This document shows, piece by piece, positions 1 to 5,411 of a stretch of DNA of 6,573 bases (position 1 is the first letter of the stretch; each line of letters begins with the position of its first letter). Where the stretch lies: positions 1-6,573 of the forward strand of contig JAQXHT010000048.1 in the NCBI GenBank assembly GCA_029007415.1, in the 5' to 3' direction. The translations under genes and the position numbers were made by a program. The notes beneath the pieces were generated by a model. It saw only the letters and a list, made by a program, of their open reading frames with translations. It made no database searches and was not told the DNA's origin. Source of the stretch: a bacterium (lineage in GTDB: Bacteria > Bacillota_I > Bacilli_A > RF39 > UBA660).

Positions 1-1
1 A

Positions 2-292
2 AAAGTTAAAGAAAATATCAATCGTGAAATAAAAACTAGTGTATTGAATGATGTTATTAGAGATGCTTATGATAGAAATCCTGCTCCTAGTTATAAAGCC
101 AAAAGATTAAAGATTTATTTTGTTAGTCAAACTGGTACTAAACCACCACAATTCACTTTTAGAGTTAATAATAAAGGACTTGTTCATTTCTCATATGAAC
201 GATATTTAGAAAATCAACTAAGAGAAAACTTTGATTTAGAAGGTACACCTATCATTATACAATTTAAAAATAGAAGTGGAGATAATCTATGA
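2..292 (+). CDS. der: Ribosome biogenesis GTPase Der (EngA), C-terminal end only
   Basis: This is the last 96 residues of the double-GTPase Der, which acts in maturation of the 50S ribosomal subunit in the cytoplasm. The reading frame is open from base 2 and the gene starts outside the window, so the TTG at position 44 is internal and not a start. The visible part is the C-terminal KH-like domain: it contains APSYKAKRLKIYF, then KPPQFTFRVN and HFSYERYLENQLR, and ends with EGTPIIIQFKNRS. These are the family's characteristic blocks in the usual order and spacing. Both GTPase domains lie upstream and cannot be judged. The stop codon overlaps the next start as ATGA at 289-292, which suggests translational coupling. 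In many Bacilli der is followed by gpsA; here it is followed by a small protein instead. The identification is firm. Confidence 0.95.
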   Translation, partial: KVKENINREIKTSVLNDVIRDAYDRNPAPSYKAKRLKIYFVSQTGTKPPQFTFRVNNKGLVHFSYERYLENQLRENFDLEGTPIIIQFKNRSGDNL

Positions 293-537
293 TAATCGGT
301 GGAAATAATTCTTTTAATAATAAGAGGTTTGAAAAAACAAACTTTTCTGATTTACATAAAGAGGAAAAGAGAAATGTTTTTACTAACAATCTAGATAGTT
401 ATCGTTATGCTAATCCACTAGATAGTGAAAAGATGTATGAAAAATCACTTGCTATGCTTCAAGATAGACTTGATAAAGGTTTGATTTCAATGGAAGAATT
501 TAATAATCAAGTAAAAAAGCTTGCTAGAAATAAATAG
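289..537 (+). CDS. Small SHOCT-like protein coupled to Der
   Basis: This 82-residue protein is polar and has no signal peptide or membrane segment. Residues 1-48 are rich in Asn, Lys and Phe, look flexible and match nothing I recognise. Residues 49-82 (MYEKSLAMLQDRLDKGLISM and onwards to EEFNNQVKKLARNK) resemble a SHOCT domain: a short helix, then a 'GLIS-EEF' turn, then a second helix of the L-x-x-G-x-I-[ST]-x-x-E-[FY] type. SHOCT is a short domain usually found at protein C-termini and thought to mediate oligomerisation or binding. The start overlaps the Der stop by four bases (ATGA), and a GGAG lies at 278-281, seven bases upstream, so it is very likely co-translated with der. The function is unknown; a link to ribosome assembly is only guilt by association. 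The coding call is good and the domain call moderate. Confidence 0.8.
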   Translation: MIIGGNNSFNNKRFEKTNFSDLHKEEKRNVFTNNLDSYRYANPLDSEKMYEKSLAMLQDRLDKGLISMEEFNNQVKKLARNK

Positions 538-580
538 AACCTAATCTTAGGACTTTCATATAATGAACTAGGAGGTTCTA
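535..580 (+). repeat. Inverted repeat that could mask the spoVIF ribosome binding site
   Basis: The octamer TAGAACCT at 535-542 is a perfect inverted complement of AGGTTCTA at 573-580. The right arm includes the last three bases of the AGGAGG Shine-Dalgarno sequence at 570-575, so folding would partly hide it. The left arm begins with the TAG stop codon of the upstream small gene, so a terminating ribosome would cover that arm and could release the site. The 30-base loop also contains CCTA/TAGG at 540-543 and 548-551, a possible competing small hairpin. The repeat is seen directly; the regulatory role is inferred. Confidence 0.45.
538..564 (+). promoter_or_regulatory. Possible sporulation sigma promoter upstream of the SpoVIF-like gene
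   Basis: CATATAAT at 557-564 fits the CATA-type -10 element of the sporulation sigma factors E and K, and its TATAAT core also fits the housekeeping -10. AACC at 538-541, with a 15-base spacer, resembles the short mACm -35 element described for sigma K; there is no TTGACA-like -35. A start about seven bases downstream would leave a leader of only about 13 bases, with the AGGAGG at its very 5' end. This is unusually short and weakens the case. The gene could equally be read through from der. Confidence 0.3.
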
Positions 581-583
581 TAA

Positions 584-823
584 ATGTTTGGAGATAGTTT
601 TTTTAAACGAGTAGAGAAAAAGACTAATGTAAGTAAAGATGCAATCTTGTCTCTTGCTAATAAATTACAAGATGGTAATATGAAGGATGAGAAAACTTTA
701 GGAGAAGTTGTTGATGAAATTGCGGCTATGACCGGAAAGAATATTTCAAAGGAAAAAAAAGAAAAAATCATTAATACTATTATAAAAGATAAGGTTCCTG
801 AAAACGTTGATAAGATGTTTTAG
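584..823 (+). CDS. Stage VI sporulation protein F-like (SpoVIF family)
   Basis: This 79-residue soluble protein starts at ATG behind a perfect AGGAGG (570-575) with eight bases of spacing. The N-terminal stretch FFKRVEKKTNVSKDAILSLA is followed by 'LQDGNMKDEKTLGEVVDEIA' (residues 28-47), then 'GKNISKEKKEKIINTIIKD'. This layout of an 'FF-x-x-[IV]-EKKT-V' opening, a 'DE-x-T' helix and a closing lysine-rich helix is that of the SpoVIF/YjcC family, which in Bacillus subtilis is needed for proper spore coat assembly in the mother cell. The length is close to the family norm of about 80-90 residues. The family is commonly found near spoIVA in Bacilli; here spoIVA lies about 5.4 kb downstream on the same strand. 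A terminator overlaps the last codons. I recognised the family from memory of its pattern rather than by alignment. Confidence 0.75.
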   Translation: MFGDSFFKRVEKKTNVSKDAILSLANKLQDGNMKDEKTLGEVVDEIAAMTGKNISKEKKEKIINTIIKDKVPENVDKMF

Positions 824-845
824 CAAACCTTATCTTTCTTTTTTT
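809..845 (+). terminator. Intrinsic terminator overlapping the end of the SpoVIF-like gene
   Basis: GATAAG (809-814) and GTTT (817-820) pair with AAAC (825-828) and CTTATC (829-834) around a four-base loop TAGC, with a two-base bulge at 815-816. A T-rich tract follows at 835-845. The 3' arm can alternatively pair with AAAGATAAGGTT at 785-796, a 12-base perfect match with 826-837, giving two mutually exclusive foldings. The hairpin includes the stop codon, so terminator and coding end are superimposed. It separates the der-side operon from the kinase gene. Confidence 0.75.
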
Positions 846-854
846 GGAAAAATA

Positions 855-863
855 TGATATAAT
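855..863 (+). promoter_or_regulatory. Extended -10 promoter for the kinase-like gene
   Basis: TGATATAAT at 855-863 is a perfect TATAAT (858-863) preceded by TG at the extended -10 position. No good -35 lies 17 bases upstream, where the terminator T-tract sits, but extended -10 promoters often do not need one. Transcription would start near 870, giving a leader of under 20 bases that contains AAGGGG at 874-879 as the ribosome binding site. It lies directly after a terminator, which supports independent transcription of the gene. Confidence 0.65.
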
Positions 864-887
864 ATGACAAATTAAGGGGTTGGTATT

Positions 888-1628
888 GTGAAAGAGATTG
901 AACTTACTAGCATAAATTTTGAAACTTTAAAAAAATTTGAAGATATTGAAACTCAAGAAAGCGTTGTATATCATGATGATAAAAAAGTCTATAAACTTTA
1001 TAAAAATTTTAATATGTATGATTTAATCATAAGAGAAATGCATGTTGAAGAAACTAGTAAAATTACTAATTTCAAAATGGCTCAACCGTTAGAAAAGATT
1101 ATAAACAATTGCTTTTTCTGTGGATGTACTATGGAATTAAAGGAAGGTATTACATTAAGTAAATTTGAGCAAAATCATTCTATAGGTGAACTTAAAGATA
1201 AACTGATTGATATTTCAGAGGGATTAGAAGAAATACACCTTGCTAATAAAGGATTAGTTCTAGGAGATATCAATTATAATAATATTATCGTTGATGAAGC
1301 AAACAATAACTTTTCTTTTATTGATATTGATGGGGCTGGAATTAAGAAAATGGAACCAATGGGTATTCCTTTTCCATTATATGAATATTTAGAATTAAGA
1401 AATTCATCATATAAAGGAAAACAAAATTATGATAGATTAGCATTTCTTCTAGCTTTTTATTATACAGTATTTAATAAAAGTTTTGATGATGTTAGTGAAG
1501 AGGAATTCGAAAGAAAGACTGATGAAATTCCATTTCTTAATCGTTCAAGATATGACTTTAAAGTCTTAAAAAAGAAAAATAAGACCATTAAAGAGGTGCC
1601 TTATTTTCATGAGATTTTTTCAAAGTAA
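888..1628 (+). CDS. Atypical protein-kinase-like protein
   Basis: The 246-residue protein starts at GTG with AAGGGG eight bases upstream. It has a kinase fold signature without the classical glycine loop. VYKLYK at 34-39 offers the ATP-anchoring lysine (K36), and E50 is a candidate helix-C glutamate. The catalytic loop is GDINYNN at 126-132, with D127 as catalytic base and N132 as metal ligand in the D-x4-N spacing. The DFG counterpart is 'IDIDG' at 145-149 (D146, D148), and 'YDRLAFLLAFY' at 181-191 resembles helix F with its conserved Asp (D182). HRD is replaced by LGD and DFG by DID. Similar motifs occur in bacterial kinases of the YegI/PglW-like group, as far as I recall. It has no membrane segment or signal peptide. 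The substrate could be a protein or a small molecule. The 3' end overlaps the convergent lipase gene by nine bases. Confidence 0.75.
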   Translation: MKEIELTSINFETLKKFEDIETQESVVYHDDKKVYKLYKNFNMYDLIIREMHVEETSKITNFKMAQPLEKIINNCFFCGCTMELKEGITLSKFEQNHSIGELKDKLIDISEGLEEIHLANKGLVLGDINYNNIIVDEANNNFSFIDIDGAGIKKMEPMGIPFPLYEYLELRNSSYKGKQNYDRLAFLLAFYYTVFNKSFDDVSEEEFERKTDEIPFLNRSRYDFKVLKKKNKTIKEVPYFHEIFSK

Positions 1629-2672
1629 TTCAGTTAAGTTTTTAATACTGAACACAACCAATAGTTTAATTGTGTCCCATAAACATAATTTCATTTTATT
1701 ATCTAAAGATTCCATTGATTTTAAGATTGGTGGGATTTTTTTATACCAGTTTTTAGATAAGTCTTTAAGTGTCTTAATATCAGCTTGGTCAAAAACAGTA
1801 AATAATGCTTCAATAAATTTTCTTTTTTCATTTTCTGTTAAGTTATTAATAGTATCTTTTAAGACTTTGTTAGTATAACTAGCACTTTTAGTTAATTTTG
1901 TTAGATGAATAAAACTATTATTTTCTACCAACCAAGAAAATGGATTATGTTGCAATATGCCACTTTCACTACTTTTTATAATTGTATAATTTTCATTATT
2001 GTAAAGAAGCATTCCAATGATTGAACTTTCTGGTATTGTTTTGGCAAGAAGTGATTTTATTTGTTGGTATTCTCTACTTTTAATTATTTTTTCAGGAAAA
2101 CCTGGTCCATCATGAGAGAAGACTTGTTTAATTCTTGACTTATTTGAGGAATAAATCGCAGCATAAAAAGCTAAATTTCCTCCTTTGGAATGTCCACCTA
2201 TATAACAGTAATTTCTAGTTAGTGCTAAAATACTGTCTAAATATTTTAAAGCTTCTTGCTGTGCTGGTACTGTGGAAAGATAGGCCATATTAAAATCCTC
2301 TTTCCAACCATTGACAGTACCATCTGTCCCGCGATAAGCAATATAAATATCTCCTGTTTCTAGGAAGAAAGTAACAGCAGAAAATTGTTTATTTTCTACT
2401 AAATTATTTTTCTCAACATAATAATTTACCATAATATTAGAAAATCTTTGCGAATTACAAACTTTTTCTATTAGTTTTAAGTTATTTAAATCATCTCTAT
2501 CATTTCCTAGTAAGTCATAGAAATTTTTATTTAAGTCACTAATTCTACACGGTAAAGTTACCTTATCATAGTAAAGATAAGCTAGTTGAGAAAGTATCAA
2601 ACTATCTACTTCGTTTAGAGATGAGTCTTTCATAGAAAGGTTATTTTTACTTGCATAATCAATTATATTCAT
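1620..2672 (-). CDS. Lipase-like alpha/beta hydrolase, Mbeg1/DUF2974 type
   Basis: This 350-residue protein is a putative serine esterase or lipase of the DUF2974 group, which has class 3 lipase-like architecture. The N-terminus 'MNIIDYA' and 'NEVDSLILSQLAYL' (residues 20-33) is the family's typical opening and supports the first ATG. 'IAYRGTDGT' at 111-119 matches the lipase strand and oxyanion loop. GGHSKGGNLA at 159-168 is the nucleophile elbow, with S162 as catalytic serine. 'SHDGPGF' at 186-192 gives D188 as likely acid, and 'QHNPFSW' at 241-247 gives H242 as likely catalytic histidine. The whole triad therefore looks intact. No secretion signal is visible, so it is probably cytosolic. 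No clear Shine-Dalgarno precedes the start, and a terminator of the upstream gene lies about 20-50 bases upstream, so expression is either low, leaderless or by read-through. The substrate is unknown. Confidence 0.88.
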   Translation of the reverse strand: MNIIDYASKNNLSMKDSSLNEVDSLILSQLAYLYYDKVTLPCRISDLNKNFYDLLGNDRDDLNNLKLIEKVCNSQRFSNIMVNYYVEKNNLVENKQFSAVTFFLETGDIYIAYRGTDGTVNGWKEDFNMAYLSTVPAQQEALKYLDSILALTRNYCYIGGHSKGGNLAFYAAIYSSNKSRIKQVFSHDGPGFPEKIIKSREYQQIKSLLAKTIPESSIIGMLLYNNENYTIIKSSESGILQHNPFSWLVENNSFIHLTKLTKSASYTNKVLKDTINNLTENEKRKFIEALFTVFDQADIKTLKDLSKNWYKKIPPILKSMESLDNKMKLCLWDTIKLLVVFSIKNLTELL

Positions 2673-2690
2673 AATTTAATATATGATAAG

Positions 2691-2723
2691 AAAAAAATAA
2701 GTATAAGTTTTTACGCCTATACT
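2691..2723 (-). terminator. Intrinsic terminator closing the peptidase-phosphatase operon
   Basis: Read on the minus strand, AGTATAGG (2723-2716) pairs with CTTATACT (2707-2700), eight pairs including one G-U, around an eight-base loop. A U-rich tract follows at 2699-2691 (TATTTTTTT). The hairpin overlaps the stop codon of the upstream metallopeptidase gene at 2722-2724. It implies that most transcripts end before the lipase gene, whose start lies only about 20 bases beyond the U-tract. Confidence 0.75.
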
Positions 2724-3399
2724 ATTTTCTTGAGTGTTTTGGTTCAGTAACTAATTGTTCATTAATATCAGATATTATATTGCCTACTACAGTATTTAAT
2801 TTTTGATTATTTTTATCAGTAACAAGTTCATAAATAAACTCATTATCATAAAGATTAAATAATTCTTTTCCGATTGAATAAACTGCTCCATAACCATCAA
2901 TAGAATCAAAACTAGTTTCTAACTGGTCCAAGGTAAATGGCTCTTTAACATCATGCTGACATTCTGGGTTACCAAGATTAGTAGCAAGAGTTTCCCAAAA
3001 CCAACCAGGATTATTAGAACCAACTCTTTCTTGACAGACATGAGTAAATTCGTGAGCAATATTATAGCAAAATTCTTCTTCACTATAATTATTAAATCCT
3101 TCAATCCTTTTAACTAAATCAAGAGATAACATATTAATATTGCCATCTTCTGTATTTGCTATCATCCAGTCTTGATATTCTCTATCACCATAGTTTCTTT
3201 TAAAAGACTCTATTATGTTATCTTTATATTCAGAAATATTATCATATAACTTAATAGTTGGTTTAAAATCTTCTAATTTGAAGAAATCTAAAATTTTCTG
3301 TCTTCTACTTTTAAATACAGTTATTAACTTATCTAAATACTTTTTGTCACAATCATTATAGTAAATCATAAAATTATCTGTTTCATATTTCAAACTCAT
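2722..3399 (-). CDS. Zinc metallopeptidase-like protein, HExxH gluzincin type
   Basis: This 225-residue soluble protein resembles peptidase MA-like enzymes. 'AHEFTHVCQE' at 115-124 supplies the zinc-binding HEFTH motif (H116, H120) and the catalytic E117. 'PGWFWETLA' at 131-139 supplies the likely third zinc ligand E136, 16 residues after the second histidine, as expected for gluzincins. The N-terminal half ('NFMIYYNDCDKKYLDKLITV', residues 9-28, and 'PTIKLYDNISEY' at 47-58) has the helix-then-strand layout seen before the zinc site in this family. There is no signal peptide. The start is set by a strong AAGGAG eight bases upstream of an ATG that overlaps the preceding phosphatase stop as ATGA, so it is the last gene of the operon. 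It looks like a distant paralogue of the other operon metallopeptidase. The substrate is unknown. Confidence 0.8.
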   Translation of the reverse strand: MSLKYETDNFMIYYNDCDKKYLDKLITVFKSRRQKILDFFKLEDFKPTIKLYDNISEYKDNIIESFKRNYGDREYQDWMIANTEDGNINMLSLDLVKRIEGFNNYSEEEFCYNIAHEFTHVCQERVGSNNPGWFWETLATNLGNPECQHDVKEPFTLDQLETSFDSIDGYGAVYSIGKELFNLYDNEFIYELVTDKNNQKLNTVVGNIISDINEQLVTEPKHSRK

Positions 3400-4013
3400 A
3401 TTAACAACTCCTTCATATTATCAATTTCTATTAATTCTTTATTATTAAATACCAACCTTATTGTCTCACAATTTTTACAATTATTCTCAAGTATTACTTT
3501 ATTTTTATATAACAAATATTTATTCTCTTTTACACTACACCATTTCTTAAGTAAGAATATTATGGCTGTGCCATGTGAAACTATCAAAATACTTTTTCCT
3601 CTATTATCATTAATTACTCTTGATAAAGCCATACTCATTCTTTCTCTAACTTCTCTTTGACTCTCACCTTTACCTATCTTATAGTCATCTTCTTCTAATT
3701 GTCTTTTATAAAAATCATCAGGTATATCACTATAATCATCAACACCAAATAATCTTTCCCCAAAATCTTTTATTATATTTATAGATTTACCATTAGTAAA
3801 ATATTTGGCTGTCGCCATTGCCCTTGCATAATTACTGGCAATAACAATATCAATATTAGAAAATATTTTATTACCACTAACTTTTCTAGCTAGTTCTTCA
3901 CCTTCTATCGTTAAAATTTGTTTTTGATTTTTAACAAGAAGATTATCATTATCATCCAAATAATTTACTTTTTCAGTAATAGAGTGTCTCATTAAATATA
4001 CTGTAGTTATCAT
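3396..4013 (-). CDS. Histidine phosphatase family protein (phosphoglycerate mutase-like)
   Basis: This 205-residue cytoplasmic enzyme belongs to the histidine phosphatase superfamily, which uses a phosphohistidine intermediate. 'YLMRHSIT' at 6-13 carries the catalytic RH pair with H10 as nucleophile. R64 in 'SNYARAMATA' is the second phosphate-binding arginine. E86 in 'FGERLFG' is the likely proton donor, and H147 in 'IVSHGTA' is the second catalytic histidine. The core is therefore complete and the length normal for small phosphatases such as GpmB or CobC-like enzymes. Residues 160-205 form a tail I do not recognise, with Cys at 179 and 182. It overlaps both neighbours by ATGA, the tightest coupling in the window, so it should be made in step with the two metallopeptidases. 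The substrate cannot be told from sequence; it could be a sugar phosphate, nucleotide or phosphoprotein. Confidence 0.88.
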   Translation of the reverse strand: MITTVYLMRHSITEKVNYLDDNDNLLVKNQKQILTIEGEELARKVSGNKIFSNIDIVIASNYARAMATAKYFTNGKSINIIKDFGERLFGVDDYSDIPDDFYKRQLEEDDYKIGKGESQREVRERMSMALSRVINDNRGKSILIVSHGTAIIFLLKKWCSVKENKYLLYKNKVILENNCKNCETIRLVFNNKELIEIDNMKELLI

Positions 4014-4786
4014 TTTTCACCATTTTCTAGTTTTTTTATAGAGTCCAAAGCTTTTAACTGCATAGATTTTTCGATAAGTAATTTATCCTGCGATAGTTCT
4101 AAGGCATCTGCTATATCATAAATTAAAAATTCATTTCCATAACCTCTATTGCTTTTTAGTATACCAAAAAAAGTTTTAATAGCTTCAATTGAAGTTAATG
4201 AGTATTTTTCTTCGATTGTTTCTAATAAACCTCTGATAAATAAGTATGATGAAATATAAGATAATCTAAAAGAACAAGTACTATTTGGTATAACTGAGTC
4301 ATTACCATAAAGTCCTTCACGTTGTTTGTTTAATAGTTCTTTAATAGAATATATATCGCTCTCTTTTAAATTAGAAACAATTTGTCTATGTTCTTCAAAG
4401 TCTTGTTCTAAATTTAAAATATATAATGGTAAGACTTCTGCTATTCCTTCAGAAAGAACTTGATTACCAACTAAAAATTGTCCAAGTACAATATGAGAAA
4501 GTTCGTGTAATTGATTTTCTAAGTAATCGATTTTTATATTACTAAATTCTTTATTTTCTAAACAGTTTTGACTTAGTCCATAAGCAAAGGTAAAACCATC
4601 TAAGTCGTAACAAACTACAGGTTTTCCTCCTTTGCTTTTGTTTTTAGCATAAAGAGTTGGCATTCCTAATAATTCAGCAAAATTATCATCGGGTACTATA
4701 TAAATATAAAGTGTTGGTTTTGAATTTGCGGGATACTTAAGTTCAAGCCTGTCTAGCATTTTCAAACCATCATCAATTAATATCAA
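4010..4786 (-). CDS. HExxH zinc metallopeptidase-like protein, main part of a frameshifted gene
   Basis: This part gives 258 residues when read from a TTG at 4786, but that TTG has no ribosome binding site and is probably internal. 'QLHELSHIVLGQ' at 92-103 holds the zinc motif HELSH (H94, H98, catalytic E95), and 'LSEGIAEVLP' at 111-120 supplies E113 as third ligand, 15 residues further on. This is the HExxH plus EGxAE arrangement of M1 and peptidase MA-like gluzincins. 'KPTLYIYIVPDDNF' at 23-36 is the strand-loop block usual before the zinc site. The missing N-terminus lies in another frame at 4783-4914. Joining the two through one extra T gives about 301 residues. It ends in an ATGA overlap with the phosphatase gene. 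The zinc-site call is strong, the substrate unknown, and whether the gene is functional depends on the frameshift being an error or being bypassed. Confidence 0.8.
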   Translation of the reverse strand: MILIDDGLKMLDRLELKYPANSKPTLYIYIVPDDNFAELLGMPTLYAKNKSKGGKPVVCYDLDGFTFAYGLSQNCLENKEFSNIKIDYLENQLHELSHIVLGQFLVGNQVLSEGIAEVLPLYILNLEQDFEEHRQIVSNLKESDIYSIKELLNKQREGLYGNDSVIPNSTCSFRLSYISSYLFIRGLLETIEEKYSLTSIEAIKTFFGILKSNRGYGNEFLIYDIADALELSQDKLLIEKSMQLKALDSIKKLENGEK

Positions 4787-4914
4787 AAATTCTTGTAAGC
4801 ACCATTATCATATTTTGTTGCTAATTCACTAGATAACCTTATCCTAATTTTGTCATTAAATACTCTTATTTCTGATTGTTTTATATAATCTCTTAAATAA
4901 TCTTTTTTATACAT
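4783..4914 (-). CDS. N-terminal 43 residues of the frameshifted metallopeptidase gene
   Basis: This short reading frame starts at ATG (4914) four bases after a perfect AGGAGG at 4924-4919 and ends in TGA at 4785-4783. It begins MYKKDYLRDYIKQSE, continues through 'NDKIRIRLSSELATKYDNG' (residues 20-38), and ends AYKNF. The next codon in the downstream frame would give 'LILIDDGLKMLDRLE', so the two halves make one unbroken amphipathic helix across the junction. The same position in the other operon metallopeptidase holds a comparable strand followed by a 'KKYLDKLITVFKSRRQ'-like helix. The junction is five T on the coding strand (4789-4785); six would restore the frame. An independent 43-residue peptide is possible but less likely. 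The start lies 15 bases after the S41 gene stop, so it is the second cistron of the operon. Confidence 0.7.
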   Translation of the reverse strand: MYKKDYLRDYIKQSEIRVFNDKIRIRLSSELATKYDNGAYKNF

Positions 4915-4918
4915 ATTA

Positions 4919-4924
4919 CCTCCT
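4919..4924 (-). promoter_or_regulatory. Shine-Dalgarno that sets the true metallopeptidase start
   Basis: AGGAGG on the minus strand is a full match to the 16S anti-Shine-Dalgarno core, with four bases (TAAT) before the ATG at 4914. It is the only strong ribosome binding site in the 150 bases between the S41 coding end and the HExxH reading frame, and there is none in front of the TTG at 4786. It is the main reason for moving the start of that gene upstream. Confidence 0.8.
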
Positions 4925-4928
4925 AAGC

Positions 4929-5411
4929 CTAATCTATTTTCTTTATATTTTTCACATAATTTATAGCACTTTCTAACTGAGTATCTTTATTACTAATAAT
5001 ATCATCAACAGTGTTACAAACATACTTATCAGGTTTAATAATTTTAGGAACCAGTAGTTCTCTTCTATTTTTAAAATATGATGAGAAATTTTCTTTTGTA
5101 AAATATTTAAGTTCTAAATTATCATCATAGTACCAATAATTATTACTTCTTTTAATAATCAAGCCTAGATTTTCCAGTTCATATTCTGATGGAACATTTC
5201 CAAAGGCATTAAGTGATGTACTAATATTGGTACCAATTACATAACTACCTAATTTTTTTAAATCAACTAACATCATTCTTCCTGATGAAAATACGTCTTC
5301 ATTTACGATAGTGACTATCTTTTTATCATACAAAAAATCTATTAATAAATGATTAATGCTTGAAAAACCTCCGCTATTATTTCTTATATCTATTATATAA
5401 TAGTTTATTTT
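4929..5411 (-). CDS. C-terminal catalytic part of a frameshifted S41-type serine peptidase
   Basis: This frame has no credible start of its own; it opens just after a TAG at 5414-5412 and continues to the stop at 4929-4931. Its first codons read KINYYIIDIRNNSGGFSS, the conserved strand and GG turn of S41 (C-terminal processing protease-like) peptidases. It goes on with 'NHLLIDFLYDKKIVTIVNED' and then 'VFSSGRMMLVDLKKLG', where the FSSG serine pair matches the nucleophile position. 'SYVIGTNISTSLNAFGN' follows, the glycine-asparagine region typical after the nucleophile. A TTG at 5333 would be called as a start only because of the frame break; it falls inside the conserved block. With the N-terminal part at 5377-6123 it makes a peptidase of about 397 residues. 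The stop lies four bases before the AGGAGG of the next cistron. The substrate is unknown. Confidence 0.8.
   Translation of the reverse strand, partial: KINYYIIDIRNNSGGFSSINHLLIDFLYDKKIVTIVNEDVFSSGRMMLVDLKKLGSYVIGTNISTSLNAFGNVPSEYELENLGLIIKRSNNYWYYDDNLELKYFTKENFSSYFKNRRELLVPKIIKPDKYVCNTVDDIISNKDTQLESAINYVKNIKKID

Noticed and set aside
568..771. A 67-residue minus-strand open frame opposite the spoVIF-like gene.
   Set aside because: It is a shadow of a gene with a perfect AGGAGG and a recognisable family, and it has no binding site of its own.
1629..1675. Two hairpins, TTCAGT/ACTGAA (1629-1634 with 1647-1652) and ACACAA/TTGTGT (1652-1657 with 1670-1675), just after the kinase stop.
   Set aside because: Both stems are six AT-rich pairs with 12-base loops, and neither strand shows a U-tract next to them, so they do not support a terminator call. 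They also lie in the lipase coding sequence.
1609..1878. An 89-residue plus-strand open frame antisense to the lipase gene.
   Set aside because: It is the complement of well-supported lipase coding sequence, overlaps the kinase end, and has no ribosome binding site or recognisable motif.
2919..3104. A 61-residue minus-strand open frame within the second metallopeptidase gene.
   Set aside because: It lies in an alternate frame of the HEFTH-containing gene. Its hydrophobic look comes from frame-shifted reading of that gene.
2722..4914. Reading the metallopeptidases as a toxin-antitoxin pair of the ImmA type.
   Set aside because: No DNA-binding partner or antitoxin-like gene is present, and the HExxH plus downstream glutamate layout fits peptidase MA-like gluzincins without invoking a toxin system.
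5334..5376. Treating the gap between the two S41 parts as a real intergenic region, with a new gene starting at the TTG at 5333.
   Set aside because: The gap translates in the downstream frame into the conserved GG-turn segment without a stop, so it is coding sequence of the same peptidase.
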